A stretch of DNA of 54,891 bases, from the NCBI GenBank assembly GCA_945861855.1, contig CAMAWG010000009.1, positions 1-54,891 on the forward strand, written 5' to 3'. Shown here in pieces: positions 6,713 through 15,610 of this stretch. The notes below the pieces were generated by a model. The model was not told the origin of the DNA. It did not search any database and saw nothing but the letters and a program-made list of their open reading frames with translations. This stretch comes from Rhodoplanes serenus (lineage in GTDB: Bacteria > Pseudomonadota > Alphaproteobacteria > Rhizobiales > Xanthobacteraceae). Numbering within the stretch: position 1 is the stretch's first letter; each line of letters begins with the position of its first letter. The position numbers and the translations under genes are program-made.

Positions 6713-8983
6713 ATGAACGTCAGGACGCTGATCGGCCAGTCCGTGCACCGGTCCGAGGATTTCCGGTTTCTCAAGGGCACGGGCCGCTTCGTCGACGATC
6801 TCAAGCGCGAGGGGATGCTGCATGCCGTGGTGCTGCGCAGCCCCGTGGCGCATGGCCGCATCCGCGGAATCGACGCGTCGGCCGCGCGAGCCATGCCGGG
6901 CGTGCATGCGGTCATGACGGCTGCGGACATCGGAAACGTCCCGGTCATCCCGTTGCGGCTCGCGAACCTGCCGGAGTTTAGGGGCTACCTCCAGCCGGTG
7001 ATCGCCGGCGACAAGGTGCGCTACGTCGGCGAGCCGATCGCGGTGGTGGTCGCGGAGACGCAAGGCCTGGCCGAGGACGCGCTCGAAGCCATTGCGGTGG
7101 ATATCGAGCGGCTTCCGGCGCTGCCGGATCGCCACGCCGCGGCCGCGGACAAATCGCTTCTGTTCGAGGCGGCCGGCAGCAACCGCGCGGTGCGTTACAC
7201 GGCGTCTTTCGGCGATGCGGATGCCGCTTTTGCGAAGGCTGAATACACGCGGAAGGAAAAGTTCGCCTGCCACCGGCTGACCGGCCTGCCGCTGGAGACA
7301 CGGGGGCAGATTTCCGAATGGGACGTAGCGAAAAAGCGGCTCACGGTGTTCGGCGCGACCAAGGTGCTGTTCTTCAACCGCCGGACGCTCGCGCCGATGC
7401 TGGGCGTCACCGAGAGCGACATCGACATGATCGAGGTCGATGTCGGCGGCGGCTTCGGCGTGAAGGGCGAGTTCTATCCCGAGGATTTTTTGATCCCGTT
7501 CGCGGCGCGGCTCGTGGGCCGCCCGGTGAAGTGGATCGAGGATCGCCGCGAGCATCTCACCGCCACCAACCATTCGCGCGAGGTCGATTGCGAGCTTGAG
7601 ATCGCCTGCACGCGCGACGGCACGATCCTCGGCATGCGCGGGCATATTTTTTCGGACATGGGCGCTTACATCCGCACCAACGGCGGGGTGGTGCCGGCCA
7701 AGGCGGCGCAGTTCCTGCCGGGGCCGTATCGTATCCGCGACATCGCGCTGACGGTGGAGGCCTTTGTCACCAGCAAGACGCCGGTCGGTACGCTCCGCGC
7801 GCCGGGGCGGTTCGAGGCGAATTTCTTCCGCGAAAGGCTACTCGACATCGTGGCGGCCGATCTCGGTCTCGATCCGATGGAGTTCCGCCGGAAAAATCTC
7901 ATTACGGAGGCCGAACTGCCGTTTCACACCGGCAAACTCGTGCCCTACGAGCCGGAAACCGACTTCGACACCGGCGATTATCATGTCGCCTTCGAGCGCG
8001 CGGTGGCCGAGATCGGCTGGGACAAGAACAAATCGATGCAGGGCAAGCTGATCGGCGGACGCCTGCATGGGTTCGCCGCCACGCCGTTCGTCGAGAGCGG
8101 GGGCTCCGGCAAGGAGAATTCGCGGCTGGTCATCGAGAAAGACGGCAGCGTCAGCGTCTATGTCGGTTCGTCGGTGCTGGGGCAGGGGCTGGAGACGACC
8201 TTGGCGCAGGTCGCCGCCGACACGCTGAAGCTGCCGTTCGAGAAGATCAAGATTCTGCACGGCTCGACCACCTACGTCCGCGAGGGCTTCGGCACCTTTG
8301 CGTCGCGCTCGATGGTGGTCGGCGGCTGCGCGGTGATGGACGGCTGCAACAACCTGCTCGCCGCCATTCGCGCGGCGGCGACGGAGCGGTTCGGATTTCC
8401 CAACGAGGAGATCGAGATTTCCGGCGGCGTGGTGACGGCGGGCGGCAAGCGCGCGGGCCTTGGCGAATTCGCCGGCCTCGAAGTGGAGGGCACCTTCGCC
8501 ACCACGACCCGCACCTACAGCTACGGCGCGCATGCCTGCCATGTCGCGGTCGATCCGCGCACCGGCCACGTCGATATCCTCGACTATGTGGCGATCGAGG
8601 ACGTCGGCGTGGCGATCAACCCGCACATCGTCCACGGTCAGGCGATCGGCGCGCTGGTGCAGGGGCTCGGTGGCGTGTTCCTCGACCAGATCCTTTACGA
8701 CCAGGACGCGCAGATGCTCAACGCCTCGCTCGCCGACTATCTCGTGCCGCTGGCGACCGACTTCTCCAATGTGCGCGCGATCACCATGGAACTGCGCCGC
8801 TCCAAGACCAATCCGCTCGGCGCCAAGGGCGCGGGCGAGGGCGGCATGGTGGCGGTGGCGGCGACCACGGCCAATGCGGTGGCGGCGGCGCTGAAGCCGC
8901 TCGGCATCGAACTGCGCGATCTGCCGCTGTCGCCCGCGAGGCTCTGGGGCCTTGTGAATGGTGGCGGGGCCGCTAAGAAATAG
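6713..8983 (+). CDS. Xanthine-dehydrogenase-family molybdopterin-binding large subunit (orphan)
   Basis: The protein is 756 residues from ATG 6713. An ATG at 6683 lies inside the transposon's terminal repeat, has no ribosome-binding site and adds ten residues partly coded by the target duplication, so 6713 is taken as native. It should bind Mo-cofactor and hydroxylate an N-heterocyclic or aromatic substrate. Visible are VDVGGGFGVKGEF (cofactor loop), TLRAPGRFEANF, and the catalytic glutamate motif AKGAGEGGM near the C-terminus. It lacks the AYRCSFR signature of true CO dehydrogenase. No [2Fe-2S] or FAD subunit is adjacent on this strand; the nearest are at 10798-12134 on the other strand. It is followed 40 bases later by a UbiD gene. 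Confidence 0.88.
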   Translation: MNVRTLIGQSVHRSEDFRFLKGTGRFVDDLKREGMLHAVVLRSPVAHGRIRGIDASAARAMPGVHAVMTAADIGNVPVIPLRLANLPEFRGYLQPVIAGDKVRYVGEPIAVVVAETQGLAEDALEAIAVDIERLPALPDRHAAAADKSLLFEAAGSNRAVRYTASFGDADAAFAKAEYTRKEKFACHRLTGLPLETRGQISEWDVAKKRLTVFGATKVLFFNRRTLAPMLGVTESDIDMIEVDVGGGFGVKGEFYPEDFLIPFAARLVGRPVKWIEDRREHLTATNHSREVDCELEIACTRDGTILGMRGHIFSDMGAYIRTNGGVVPAKAAQFLPGPYRIRDIALTVEAFVTSKTPVGTLRAPGRFEANFFRERLLDIVAADLGLDPMEFRRKNLITEAELPFHTGKLVPYEPETDFDTGDYHVAFERAVAEIGWDKNKSMQGKLIGGRLHGFAATPFVESGGSGKENSRLVIEKDGSVSVYVGSSVLGQGLETTLAQVAADTLKLPFEKIKILHGSTTYVREGFGTFASRSMVVGGCAVMDGCNNLLAAIRAAATERFGFPNEEIEISGGVVTAGGKRAGLGEFAGLEVEGTFATTTRTYSYGAHACHVAVDPRTGHVDILDYVAIEDVGVAINPHIVHGQAIGALVQGLGGVFLDQILYDQDAQMLNASLADYLVPLATDFSNVRAITMELRRSKTNPLGAKGAGEGGMVAVAATTANAVAAALKPLGIELRDLPLSPARLWGLVNGGGAAKK

Positions 8984-9023
8984 CCCATGCCTGAAAAGGC
9001 GCCGGCTCGTCAGGGAGTGTAAC

Positions 9024-10457
9024 GTGGCCAACAAGGATTTGCGGGACTGGATCGCCGGCGTCGAAGCGGCGGGCGAGCTCAAGATCATCAAGGGCGCCGA
9101 GCCCAAGGAGGAGATCGGCGGTTTCGTCGACATCTATATGCGGAAGATGGGCAACCCGGCTGTGATGTTCGACGAGGTTCCAGGCTTCCCGAAGGGCCAC
9201 CGCGTCATCGCCAACATTCTCACCTCCGTCCCGCGCATCAATATCGCGCTGGGCCTTCCCCCGGAGACGACCGAGATCGAGCTGACCCAGTGGTGGCGCA
9301 AGTATTTCAAGGACGCGCCGTCGCAGCCGACCAAGGCGGTCAACGGAGGACCGCTGCTGGACAACGTATTTTCGGGCGCGGAGGTCAATATCGAGAAAAT
9401 CCCGACGCCGGTCTGGCACGAGCACGACGGCGGGCCGTTCATCGGCACCGCCTGCCTGGTGGTGATGAAGGACCCGGACACCGGCTGGGTGAACTACGGC
9501 ACCTATCGGGTGCAGTCGCACAAGCCCGACCTGGCCAGCGTGATGATGTCGCCCGGCAAGCACGGCCTGATCATCATGCGCAAGTATCACGAGCGCGGGC
9601 AGCCTTGCCCGGTGGCGGTGATCGCCGGCATGCATCCGGCGCTGGTCATGCTGGGGGGCATCGAGATTCCTTACGGCAAGAACGAGCTTGAGGCCGCTGG
9701 CGGCATCTTCGGCGAGTCCGTCGAGGTCATGAATATGCCGAAGACCGGCCTGCCGGTGCCGGCGAATGCCGAGATCGCCTTCGAAGGGTTCATCCATCCC
9801 GACGACCGAATCAAGGAAGGGCCGCTCGGCGAATGGACCGGCTATTACGCCAGCGGCAGCGACCTGGAGCCCGCGATCCGCATCGAGACATTGATGTATC
9901 GCGACGATCCGATCCTGATGGGCGCGATCCCGGCGGTTCCGCCGAACGACAACACCTACTATTTCGGCGCCTACCGCTGCGGCGCTGTGTGGAACCAGCT
10001 CGAAGCTGCCGGCATCCCCGAGGTGAAGGGGGTGTGGGCGCATGAAGCGGGAGGCAGCCGGTTCTTGCTGGTGATCTCGATCAAGACGCTCTACGGCGGC
10101 CATTCCAAGCAGGCGGCGATGGTGGCGGCGCACTGCCACGCCGGCTCCTACTGCAACCGCTGGACCATCGTGGTGGACGACGACATCGACCCGACCAACT
10201 TCAACGACGTGATCTGGGCAATGTGCACGCGCTGCGACCCGCGCGACCAGGTCGACATCATCCACGGCGGCTGGAGCTCGGCGCTCGACCCGATGTGCTA
10301 CGACACCGAGGATGACCGCCGCAATTCGCGGGTGGTGATCGACGCCTGCATTCCGTTCCGGCGGAAGAAGACGTTCCCGAAGATTGCGCGTTCGAGCAAG
10401 GCGCTCGACGATCGCATGCGGGCGAAATGGGCGAATGATTTGCCGAAGGGGTTTTGA
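9024..10457 (+). CDS. UbiD-family prenylated-FMN-dependent decarboxylase
   Basis: This 477-residue protein belongs to the UbiD family of reversible (de)carboxylases acting on aromatic or alpha,beta-unsaturated acids. The GTG start at 9024 follows an AGGGAG site and gives ANKDLRDWI as the N-terminus. An upstream ATG at 8958 lies inside the preceding gene and is rejected. The conserved C-terminal-half signature is present as AEIAFEGFIHPDDRIKEGPL, with the active-site glutamates, followed by GEWTGYY. The cofactor requires a UbiX prenyltransferase, and none is in the window. Pairing with a molybdenum hydroxylase suggests sequential hydroxylation and decarboxylation of a ring acid; this is inference. 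Confidence 0.88.
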   Translation: MANKDLRDWIAGVEAAGELKIIKGAEPKEEIGGFVDIYMRKMGNPAVMFDEVPGFPKGHRVIANILTSVPRINIALGLPPETTEIELTQWWRKYFKDAPSQPTKAVNGGPLLDNVFSGAEVNIEKIPTPVWHEHDGGPFIGTACLVVMKDPDTGWVNYGTYRVQSHKPDLASVMMSPGKHGLIIMRKYHERGQPCPVAVIAGMHPALVMLGGIEIPYGKNELEAAGGIFGESVEVMNMPKTGLPVPANAEIAFEGFIHPDDRIKEGPLGEWTGYYASGSDLEPAIRIETLMYRDDPILMGAIPAVPPNDNTYYFGAYRCGAVWNQLEAAGIPEVKGVWAHEAGGSRFLLVISIKTLYGGHSKQAAMVAAHCHAGSYCNRWTIVVDDDIDPTNFNDVIWAMCTRCDPRDQVDIIHGGWSSALDPMCYDTEDDRRNSRVVIDACIPFRRKKTFPKIARSSKALDDRMRAKWANDLPKGF

Positions 10458-10485
10458 GCCCTTCAAGGACATTGCATCAAACATT

Positions 10486-10571
10486 CGTCATGGCCGGGCT
10501 TGTCCCGGCCATCCACGTTTTGCTTTGCCCCAAGAAAGGCGTGGATGCCCGGCACGAGGCCGGGCACGACG
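10486..10571. repeat. Intergenic palindromic repeat, family A (copy 2)
   Basis: The segment starts CGTCATGGCCGGGCTTGTCC and ends CGAGGCCGGGCACGACG, an imperfect palindrome closely matching copies at 4463-4549 and 47330-47410. It follows the UbiD stop by about 30 bases and precedes an antitoxin remnant. It may stabilise or attenuate the transcript, or simply be a selfish repeat. Confidence 0.8.
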
Positions 10572-10633
10572 GTGGAGAGACCGGCGTAGACCAGAGCACA
10601 TTTCTATTCGGTGGCGATGGTAGAGAATCAGCG

Positions 10634-10807
10634 ATGGACAAGCCGACACGATTTGATGCTGCTGACTATCTCAACAGCGAGCAACGGCAAGCGAGCTATA
10701 TCGCCGCAGCTCTTGAAACGGGTGAGGCAGATTTTGTGCGCGACGCGCTCGGCCTTGTGGCGCGCGCTCGCGGCATGAGGGCAAATGAGGATAAGGACTA
10801 CGACTGA
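10634..10807 (+). pseudogene. Truncated addiction-module antidote (HigA-like) remnant
   Basis: This 57-residue frame begins MDKPTRFDAADYLNSE and includes YIAAALETGEADFVRDALGL and VARARGM. That matches the N-terminal third of the 'probable addiction module antidote protein' family, in which a helix-turn-helix DNA-binding domain of about 40 residues normally follows VARARGM. Here the frame instead ends after NEDKDYD, overlapping by 10 bases the stop end of the opposite-strand [2Fe-2S] gene. The DNA-binding half is missing and no toxin gene is adjacent, so it is probably a decayed fragment. Its ATG is kept, so a short peptide could still be made. Confidence 0.65.
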
Positions 10808-11304
10808 CTCGTCGCGGCGGGGGGTGGTGGTGAAGGCTCCTGCGGCATCTTCTGCCCCGCAGCGACGATAGCCTTCACGATGTTGGCGTAGCCGGTGCAG
10901 CGGCAGATCTGCCCGCTCAACTCGTGACGAACGGTCTTGTCGTCGGGGCGCGTGTGCCGCTGCAGGATGTCGCGCGCGGCGATCAGCATGCCCGGCGTGC
11001 AGAAGCCGCACTGCAAGGCGTGGCTCTCGTGAAAATGCCGGCGCAGCAGCGCCATCAGCGGATCGCCGCGCAGGCCTTCGAGCGTCGACACCGAGCGGCC
11101 GTCGGCCATGGCGGCGAGCGTCAGGCACGAGCGGGTCGCAAGCCCATCCACCATCACGGTGCAGGCGCCGCAGGCGCCGTGCTCGCAGCCCAGATGCGTC
11201 GCGGTGAGCCCGCAGCGGTCGCGCAGGAAATCGGCGAGCGATAGACGCGGCTCCACGTCGTCGACGACCTTCACCCCATTCAATTCGACGGTGATCGCAG
11301 TCAT
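10798..11304 (-). CDS. [2Fe-2S] small subunit of a molybdenum hydroxylase
   Basis: This 168-residue protein carries both iron-sulfur clusters of the xanthine-dehydrogenase family. The plant-ferredoxin-type site has Cys40, Cys45, Cys48 and Cys60 (CEHGACGAC...C), and the C-terminal four-helix site has Cys99, Cys102, Cys134 and Cys136 (CGFC...CRC). It passes electrons from the Mo centre to the FAD subunit. The start overlaps the stop of the FAD-subunit gene by 4 bases (ATGA), the usual L-M-S order for this strand. The C-terminus is a proline-rich tail (EPSPPPPAATSQS) that looks non-conserved. It could also serve the orphan large subunit at 6713-8983. Confidence 0.92.
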   Translation of the reverse strand: MTAITVELNGVKVVDDVEPRLSLADFLRDRCGLTATHLGCEHGACGACTVMVDGLATRSCLTLAAMADGRSVSTLEGLRGDPLMALLRRHFHESHALQCGFCTPGMLIAARDILQRHTRPDDKTVRHELSGQICRCTGYANIVKAIVAAGQKMPQEPSPPPPAATSQS

Positions 11305-12134
11305 TGGGTCCGCATGTCCCGCGCGGCACGCAGGATGTTCGCTGTGTGCATTCGTTTCTGATAGGCGTCGAGGCCTTCGAAATTGGCGTCGAGGTCGGTG
11401 GCGATGGCGGCACGCAACTGCTCCTCCGTGGTGGCGGGAACGGCAAGCTGGTTCGCCGTCGCGGCCATCGGGCGGGGACGCGGGCCCGCGGCGCCGAGCA
11501 CCACGGTCGCGGGGCCGTCCTTGCCGGCCGCGGTGACGACCGCGATCGAATGGGCGAAGGCGCCGCTCTTGCGCGCCACCTTGGCGAAGCCCCAGCGCAG
11601 GGCTGCCTTCGGCGCCGGGATGTCGAAGCCCATGATGATGTCGCCGGTGGTGAGCGTGGTGGCGTAGGAATCGTGGATGAAATCGGCGACGCGCTGCACG
11701 CTCACGCCGGACCGGCCGACCACCCGCACGGTGGCGTCGAGCGCGATCAGGCAGCACGGCCAGTCCGCGGCGGGATCGGCCAGCGCGACGCTGCCGCCGA
11801 TGGTGCCGTGGTTGCGCACCGCCCGGTAGGAAATCTGCCCCGCCACCCGGCGCATCAGGCCGCCGAACACATCGGGGGTCTTGCCGTCCTCGATCTGCGA
11901 ATGGGTGGTCAGCGATCCGAGCCAGACACCGTCGGGCGTTTCCGTCACCGCCTTGAGATCGTCGAGCCGGCTGATGTCGACCAGGAGGTCGATCAGCGCG
12001 ACGCGGAGCCCCAGCATCGGAATAAGGGACTGGCCGCCTGCGATCGCTGCGGTGGTCGCGCCGCGGCGGCCCAGCGCCACGCTCGCCTCCGCGACCGACT
12101 TCGGCCGGATGTATTCGAACGGCGCCGGTTTCAT
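11301..12134 (-). CDS. FAD-binding medium subunit of a molybdenum hydroxylase
   Basis: This 277-residue CoxM-like protein has the two FAD-binding signatures: AGGQSLIPMLGLR near residues 36-48 and TIGGSVALADP near 109-119. It accepts electrons from the [2Fe-2S] subunit and passes them to an external acceptor. It starts at MKPAPFEYIRP, overlapping the large-subunit stop by 4 bases, and its own stop overlaps the small-subunit start by 4 bases. The three subunits are therefore translationally coupled and probably made in equal amounts. Confidence 0.92.
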   Translation of the reverse strand: MKPAPFEYIRPKSVAEASVALGRRGATTAAIAGGQSLIPMLGLRVALIDLLVDISRLDDLKAVTETPDGVWLGSLTTHSQIEDGKTPDVFGGLMRRVAGQISYRAVRNHGTIGGSVALADPAADWPCCLIALDATVRVVGRSGVSVQRVADFIHDSYATTLTTGDIIMGFDIPAPKAALRWGFAKVARKSGAFAHSIAVVTAAGKDGPATVVLGAAGPRPRPMAATANQLAVPATTEEQLRAAIATDLDANFEGLDAYQKRMHTANILRAARDMRTQ

Positions 12135-14500
12135 GGGGCGGGACTCGTGCCGTCGGCCTTGGCGCGGCGGGCGCGGTCGATCGCCTCGGAGACCCGGCGC
12201 GGCGTCAGGGGTGTCTCGTTGAAGCTTGCGCCGATGCCGCGGAAGGCGTCGGCGATGGCGTTGGCGATGGCCGCGGGCGGGGCGATGGCGCCGCCTTCGC
12301 CGAGGCCTTTCACGCCATATTCGGTGGCCTCCGCCGGATGAACGAGATGGTGCAGCCGGACGGTCGGAATTTCCGGCGCACAAGGCACCATGTAGTCGCC
12401 GAAGGTGGTGGCGAGCGGCTGGCCGATCTCGTCGTAGGGGATTTCCTCGTAGAGCGCCGTGCCGATCCCCTGGGCGATGCCGCCCTGCACCTGTCCATCG
12501 ACGATCATCGGATTGATCATGGTGCCGCAGTCTTCCGACACCGCGTAGTCGAGAATCTCAACCACGCCGGTGTCGGGCTCGACGGCGACCACGACGGCGT
12601 GGGTGCCGTAGGCGAATACGCCGCCGGTTTCCGTGGGCTCGTAGGTGCCGGTGACATCGAGCAGCGGGTCCATGCCGACGGGCAGGTGCTCCTGGCGGAC
12701 GTTGGCGGCATAGGCGATCTCGGCAAAGCTGACGCTGCCAGAGGGCCCGTGCACCGCGCCGGCCTCGATGCGGGTGCTGGTGACGTCGGTCTGCAGCAGA
12801 TGCGCGCCGATCTTCCGGATCTTCTCGATCAGCATCCGGCAGGAGCGCGCCACGGCGCCGCCGGCGAACACGATGGAGCGCGAGGCGAAGGTGCCGAAGC
12901 CGAACGGCGTCGTCGCGGTGTCGCCATAGCGGATGGAAATCTGCGACGGGTCGAGGGAGAGCTCATGGGCGGCGATCTGCGCCAGCGTCGTTTCGTGGCC
13001 CTGGCCGTGATTTTGCGTGCCGACGTGGATGATGAGCGATCCGTCGGGCTGCATGCGGACGTTGGCGGATTCGTAGCCCGGCACCACGCGCGATTTGCGC
13101 TTGACCCATTCGACCGTGCCGTGGCCGCTCTGCTCGGTGTAGAAGGCAAAGCCCACGCCGATGGCGCGGCCGTCGGGCTCAGGCTTGGCCTGGCGCGCGC
13201 GGATCGCCGGGAGGTCGATCATGTCGCGCGCGGATTCGAGCGCCGCGACATAGTCGCCGGTGTCGAGCCGCATGCCGGCCGCGGTGCGGTACGGCAGTTC
13301 CCCGGCGGTGACGATGTTCTGCCGCCGCAGATCGAACGGCTCGCGGCCAAGCTCGCGCGCGACCTCGTCGACCAGCCGCTCGATGGCGAAGCAGGCGCCC
13401 GGCCTGGCGACTCCACGGTAGGGCCCCATCGGCGCCTTGTTGGTGGCGACGGTGAACGTCTTCAGGTTCAGATGCTGGATGCGATAGGGGCCGGTCAGAT
13501 TGCGCGACGCCATGCTGGCTTCCATGAAGGAGCCCGTCGGCCACAGCGAATAGGCGCCGGCATCGATGTAGACCTCGCCCTCGACGCCGAGCAGCGTGCC
13601 ATCCGCCTTGGCGGAGATGGTGAGATCGTAGAAGTGGTCGCGCGCGTGCACCGAGGCGACCAGATGCTCGCGGCGGTCCTCAATCCAGCGCACCGGATGG
13701 CCGACCTTCAGGGCGAGCGCGGCGACGGCGATGTCTTCCGGCATGATCCGGTTCTTGCCGCCGAAGCCGCCGCCGACGTCGGGGGCGATGACACGGACCT
13801 TGTTCTCCGGCAGGCCGAGCGCGCGGGCGAGCCCGATCCGCACCACGTGGCCACCCTGGGTGGAGAGATAGACCACCAGCTCGTCGTGGCGGTGATCCCA
13901 ATGGGCCAGCACGCCGCGGCATTCGAGCGAGACCGTGGCCTGCCGGTTCATGCGGAGCTGGCGGCGAAGCCGGATCGGCGCCTGCGCCAGGGCGGGGTCG
14001 CCCTCCTGAACGGAACTGGCGATGAATGCGTTGTCGGGCCATGTGTCGAACAGGCGCGGGCTGCCGGGTTTCATCGCCGCGACGCAATCGACCACCGCCG
14101 GCAGCGCTTCGAGCTCCACCTCGACATGGTCGGCCAGATCCTCGGCCAGGGCGCGCGACGGCGCGATGCAGGCGGCGATCGGCTGGCCGACATAGCGCAC
14201 CCGCCCGTCGGACAGCGCCGGATAGGGGCTGTGGCGATGCGCGGCGAGCTCGGGTCCGGCTTCGAGGATGTGCATCGGGTCGAGGTCGGACAGCGTGAAG
14301 ACCTGCGCCGTGCCGCCCACCGGCTTGATCACGCGGCGCACCTGCGCGTGCGCCATGTCGCTGCGGACGAAGGCCACGTCCTGCACGCCCGGCATCCGGA
14401 CGTCCGCGATGAACATGCCGTGGCCGAGAAGATGGCGGGCATCCTCCTTGCGCAGCAGGCTCGCTCCGATCCAATTGTCGGAGGACGAGGAAACGACCAT
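12131..14500 (-). CDS. Xanthine-dehydrogenase-family molybdopterin-binding large subunit
   Basis: This 789-residue catalytic subunit is the first gene of the minus-strand L-M-S operon. It shows DVGGGFGGKNRIMPED (Mo-cofactor loop), MGPYRGVARPGACFAIER in place of the CO-dehydrogenase AYRCSFR loop, and the catalytic glutamate in GVKGLGEGGAI near the C-terminus. It therefore belongs to the broad aldehyde or N-heterocycle hydroxylase group and is not a form I CO dehydrogenase. The upstream 210 bases separate it from the divergently transcribed hpnC, so the two units must share a regulatory interval. Substrate unknown. Confidence 0.9.
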   Translation of the reverse strand: MVVSSSSDNWIGASLLRKEDARHLLGHGMFIADVRMPGVQDVAFVRSDMAHAQVRRVIKPVGGTAQVFTLSDLDPMHILEAGPELAAHRHSPYPALSDGRVRYVGQPIAACIAPSRALAEDLADHVEVELEALPAVVDCVAAMKPGSPRLFDTWPDNAFIASSVQEGDPALAQAPIRLRRQLRMNRQATVSLECRGVLAHWDHRHDELVVYLSTQGGHVVRIGLARALGLPENKVRVIAPDVGGGFGGKNRIMPEDIAVAALALKVGHPVRWIEDRREHLVASVHARDHFYDLTISAKADGTLLGVEGEVYIDAGAYSLWPTGSFMEASMASRNLTGPYRIQHLNLKTFTVATNKAPMGPYRGVARPGACFAIERLVDEVARELGREPFDLRRQNIVTAGELPYRTAAGMRLDTGDYVAALESARDMIDLPAIRARQAKPEPDGRAIGVGFAFYTEQSGHGTVEWVKRKSRVVPGYESANVRMQPDGSLIIHVGTQNHGQGHETTLAQIAAHELSLDPSQISIRYGDTATTPFGFGTFASRSIVFAGGAVARSCRMLIEKIRKIGAHLLQTDVTSTRIEAGAVHGPSGSVSFAEIAYAANVRQEHLPVGMDPLLDVTGTYEPTETGGVFAYGTHAVVVAVEPDTGVVEILDYAVSEDCGTMINPMIVDGQVQGGIAQGIGTALYEEIPYDEIGQPLATTFGDYMVPCAPEIPTVRLHHLVHPAEATEYGVKGLGEGGAIAPPAAIANAIADAFRGIGASFNETPLTPRRVSEAIDRARRAKADGTSPAP

Positions 14501-14710
14501 GTCCGATTGCTCTTCCCGGTGACGATTGCGGGCTCAATTTGCACCGGGGCAGGTGATGGCACAAGCGCCGGGCCTTGGCCGGCAAAAACTGCGCGGTGGC
14601 GCGGGCATTAACCCATATTCGGCTCCGAACCCGCATCGTGCCGCGGTATTGCCGTTTTCGGTTCCCTTCCGGTGTCGCATGCCCGCGATTGTTTGTGATA
14701 CGAAGCACCC

Positions 14711-15610
14711 ATGACGCTGGACGCAGCACAGCACCGATCGGGTAAGGGCGCGGGGGACGAGAACTTCCCCGTGGCCTCGTGGGTGGTCGCGCCGCAGCAC
14801 CGCCGTCCGATCATGGCGTTCTACGAGTTCGTTCGCATCGCCGACGACATCGCCGACCATGCGACGCTCCCCGAGCCGGACAAGCTCGCGCATCTCGACC
14901 GCATGGAGGCGAGCCTGCTGGGCCGCGACGATGGCGAGGCGGCGGGCGTTACGCTCCGCGCGGCGCTCGCCGAGCGCGACCTGTCGCCACAGCACGCGCA
15001 GGACCTGCTCCGGGCATTCCGCCAGGACGTGACCAAGCATCGCTACGCGGGCTGGGACGAACTGATCGATTATTGCCGCTACTCGGCGATGCCGGTCGGC
15101 CGCTTCGTGCTCGACGTGCATGGCGAGAGCCGGGCGACGTGGCCCGCCTCGGACAACGTCTGCGCCGTGCTGCAGATCGTCAATCACCTGCAGGACTGCG
15201 TGAAGGACTACCGGGCGCTGGACCGGGTCTATGTCCCGCTCGATGCGCTCGCCGCCGCGGGCTCCCGCGTCGAGGCGCTGGAGGAGCCGCGCGCGAGCCC
15301 GCAACTGCTCGCCTGTCTGCACGGGCTTGCCGGCCGTACCGGCGTCATGCTGGAACAGGGGGCGGCCTTGCCCCTGCAGATCAACGACAGGCGGCTCTCG
15401 CTTGAGATTTCGGCTATCGTCACCCTGGCGAGGCATTTTGTCAGGCTGCTGCGGGAACGGGACCCGCTGAGCGAAAATGTCCGCTTGGGAAAATTCGGCG
15501 TTGCGGCGTTCGGTGCGCTCGGCGTCGCGAAAGGATTGTTCGGACGTCTGGCCCGCGCGCCCGGCGCCGCCAGCGGATCGCCAGCCGATGAACGACGCCA
15601 CACCAACTGA
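14711..15610 (+). CDS. hpnC: Hydroxysqualene synthase HpnC
   Basis: This 299-residue head-to-head prenyl synthase family protein is first in the hopanoid operon. HpnC converts presqualene diphosphate to hydroxysqualene in the three-enzyme bacterial squalene route. The two aspartate-rich motifs are present as ADDIAD (D45, D46, D49) and QDCVKD (D162, D166). The N-terminal DENFPVASWVVAPQHR is typical of the HpnC subgroup. The last 23 bases overlap the start of hpnD, so the pair is coupled. The 210-base interval upstream, shared with the divergent Mo-hydroxylase operon, must hold the promoter; I could not assign boxes with confidence. Confidence 0.93.
   Translation: MTLDAAQHRSGKGAGDENFPVASWVVAPQHRRPIMAFYEFVRIADDIADHATLPEPDKLAHLDRMEASLLGRDDGEAAGVTLRAALAERDLSPQHAQDLLRAFRQDVTKHRYAGWDELIDYCRYSAMPVGRFVLDVHGESRATWPASDNVCAVLQIVNHLQDCVKDYRALDRVYVPLDALAAAGSRVEALEEPRASPQLLACLHGLAGRTGVMLEQGAALPLQINDRRLSLEISAIVTLARHFVRLLRERDPLSENVRLGKFGVAAFGALGVAKGLFGRLARAPGAASGSPADERRHTN

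Noticed and set aside
6683-8983. Large Mo-hydroxylase subunit starting at ATG 6683
   Set aside because: That ATG lies inside the transposon's terminal repeat with no ribosome-binding site; ATG 6713 is the better native start.
12131-14500. A form I carbon monoxide dehydrogenase operon (coxLMS)
   Set aside because: Neither large subunit has the AYRCSFR active-site loop, so CO oxidation is not supported.
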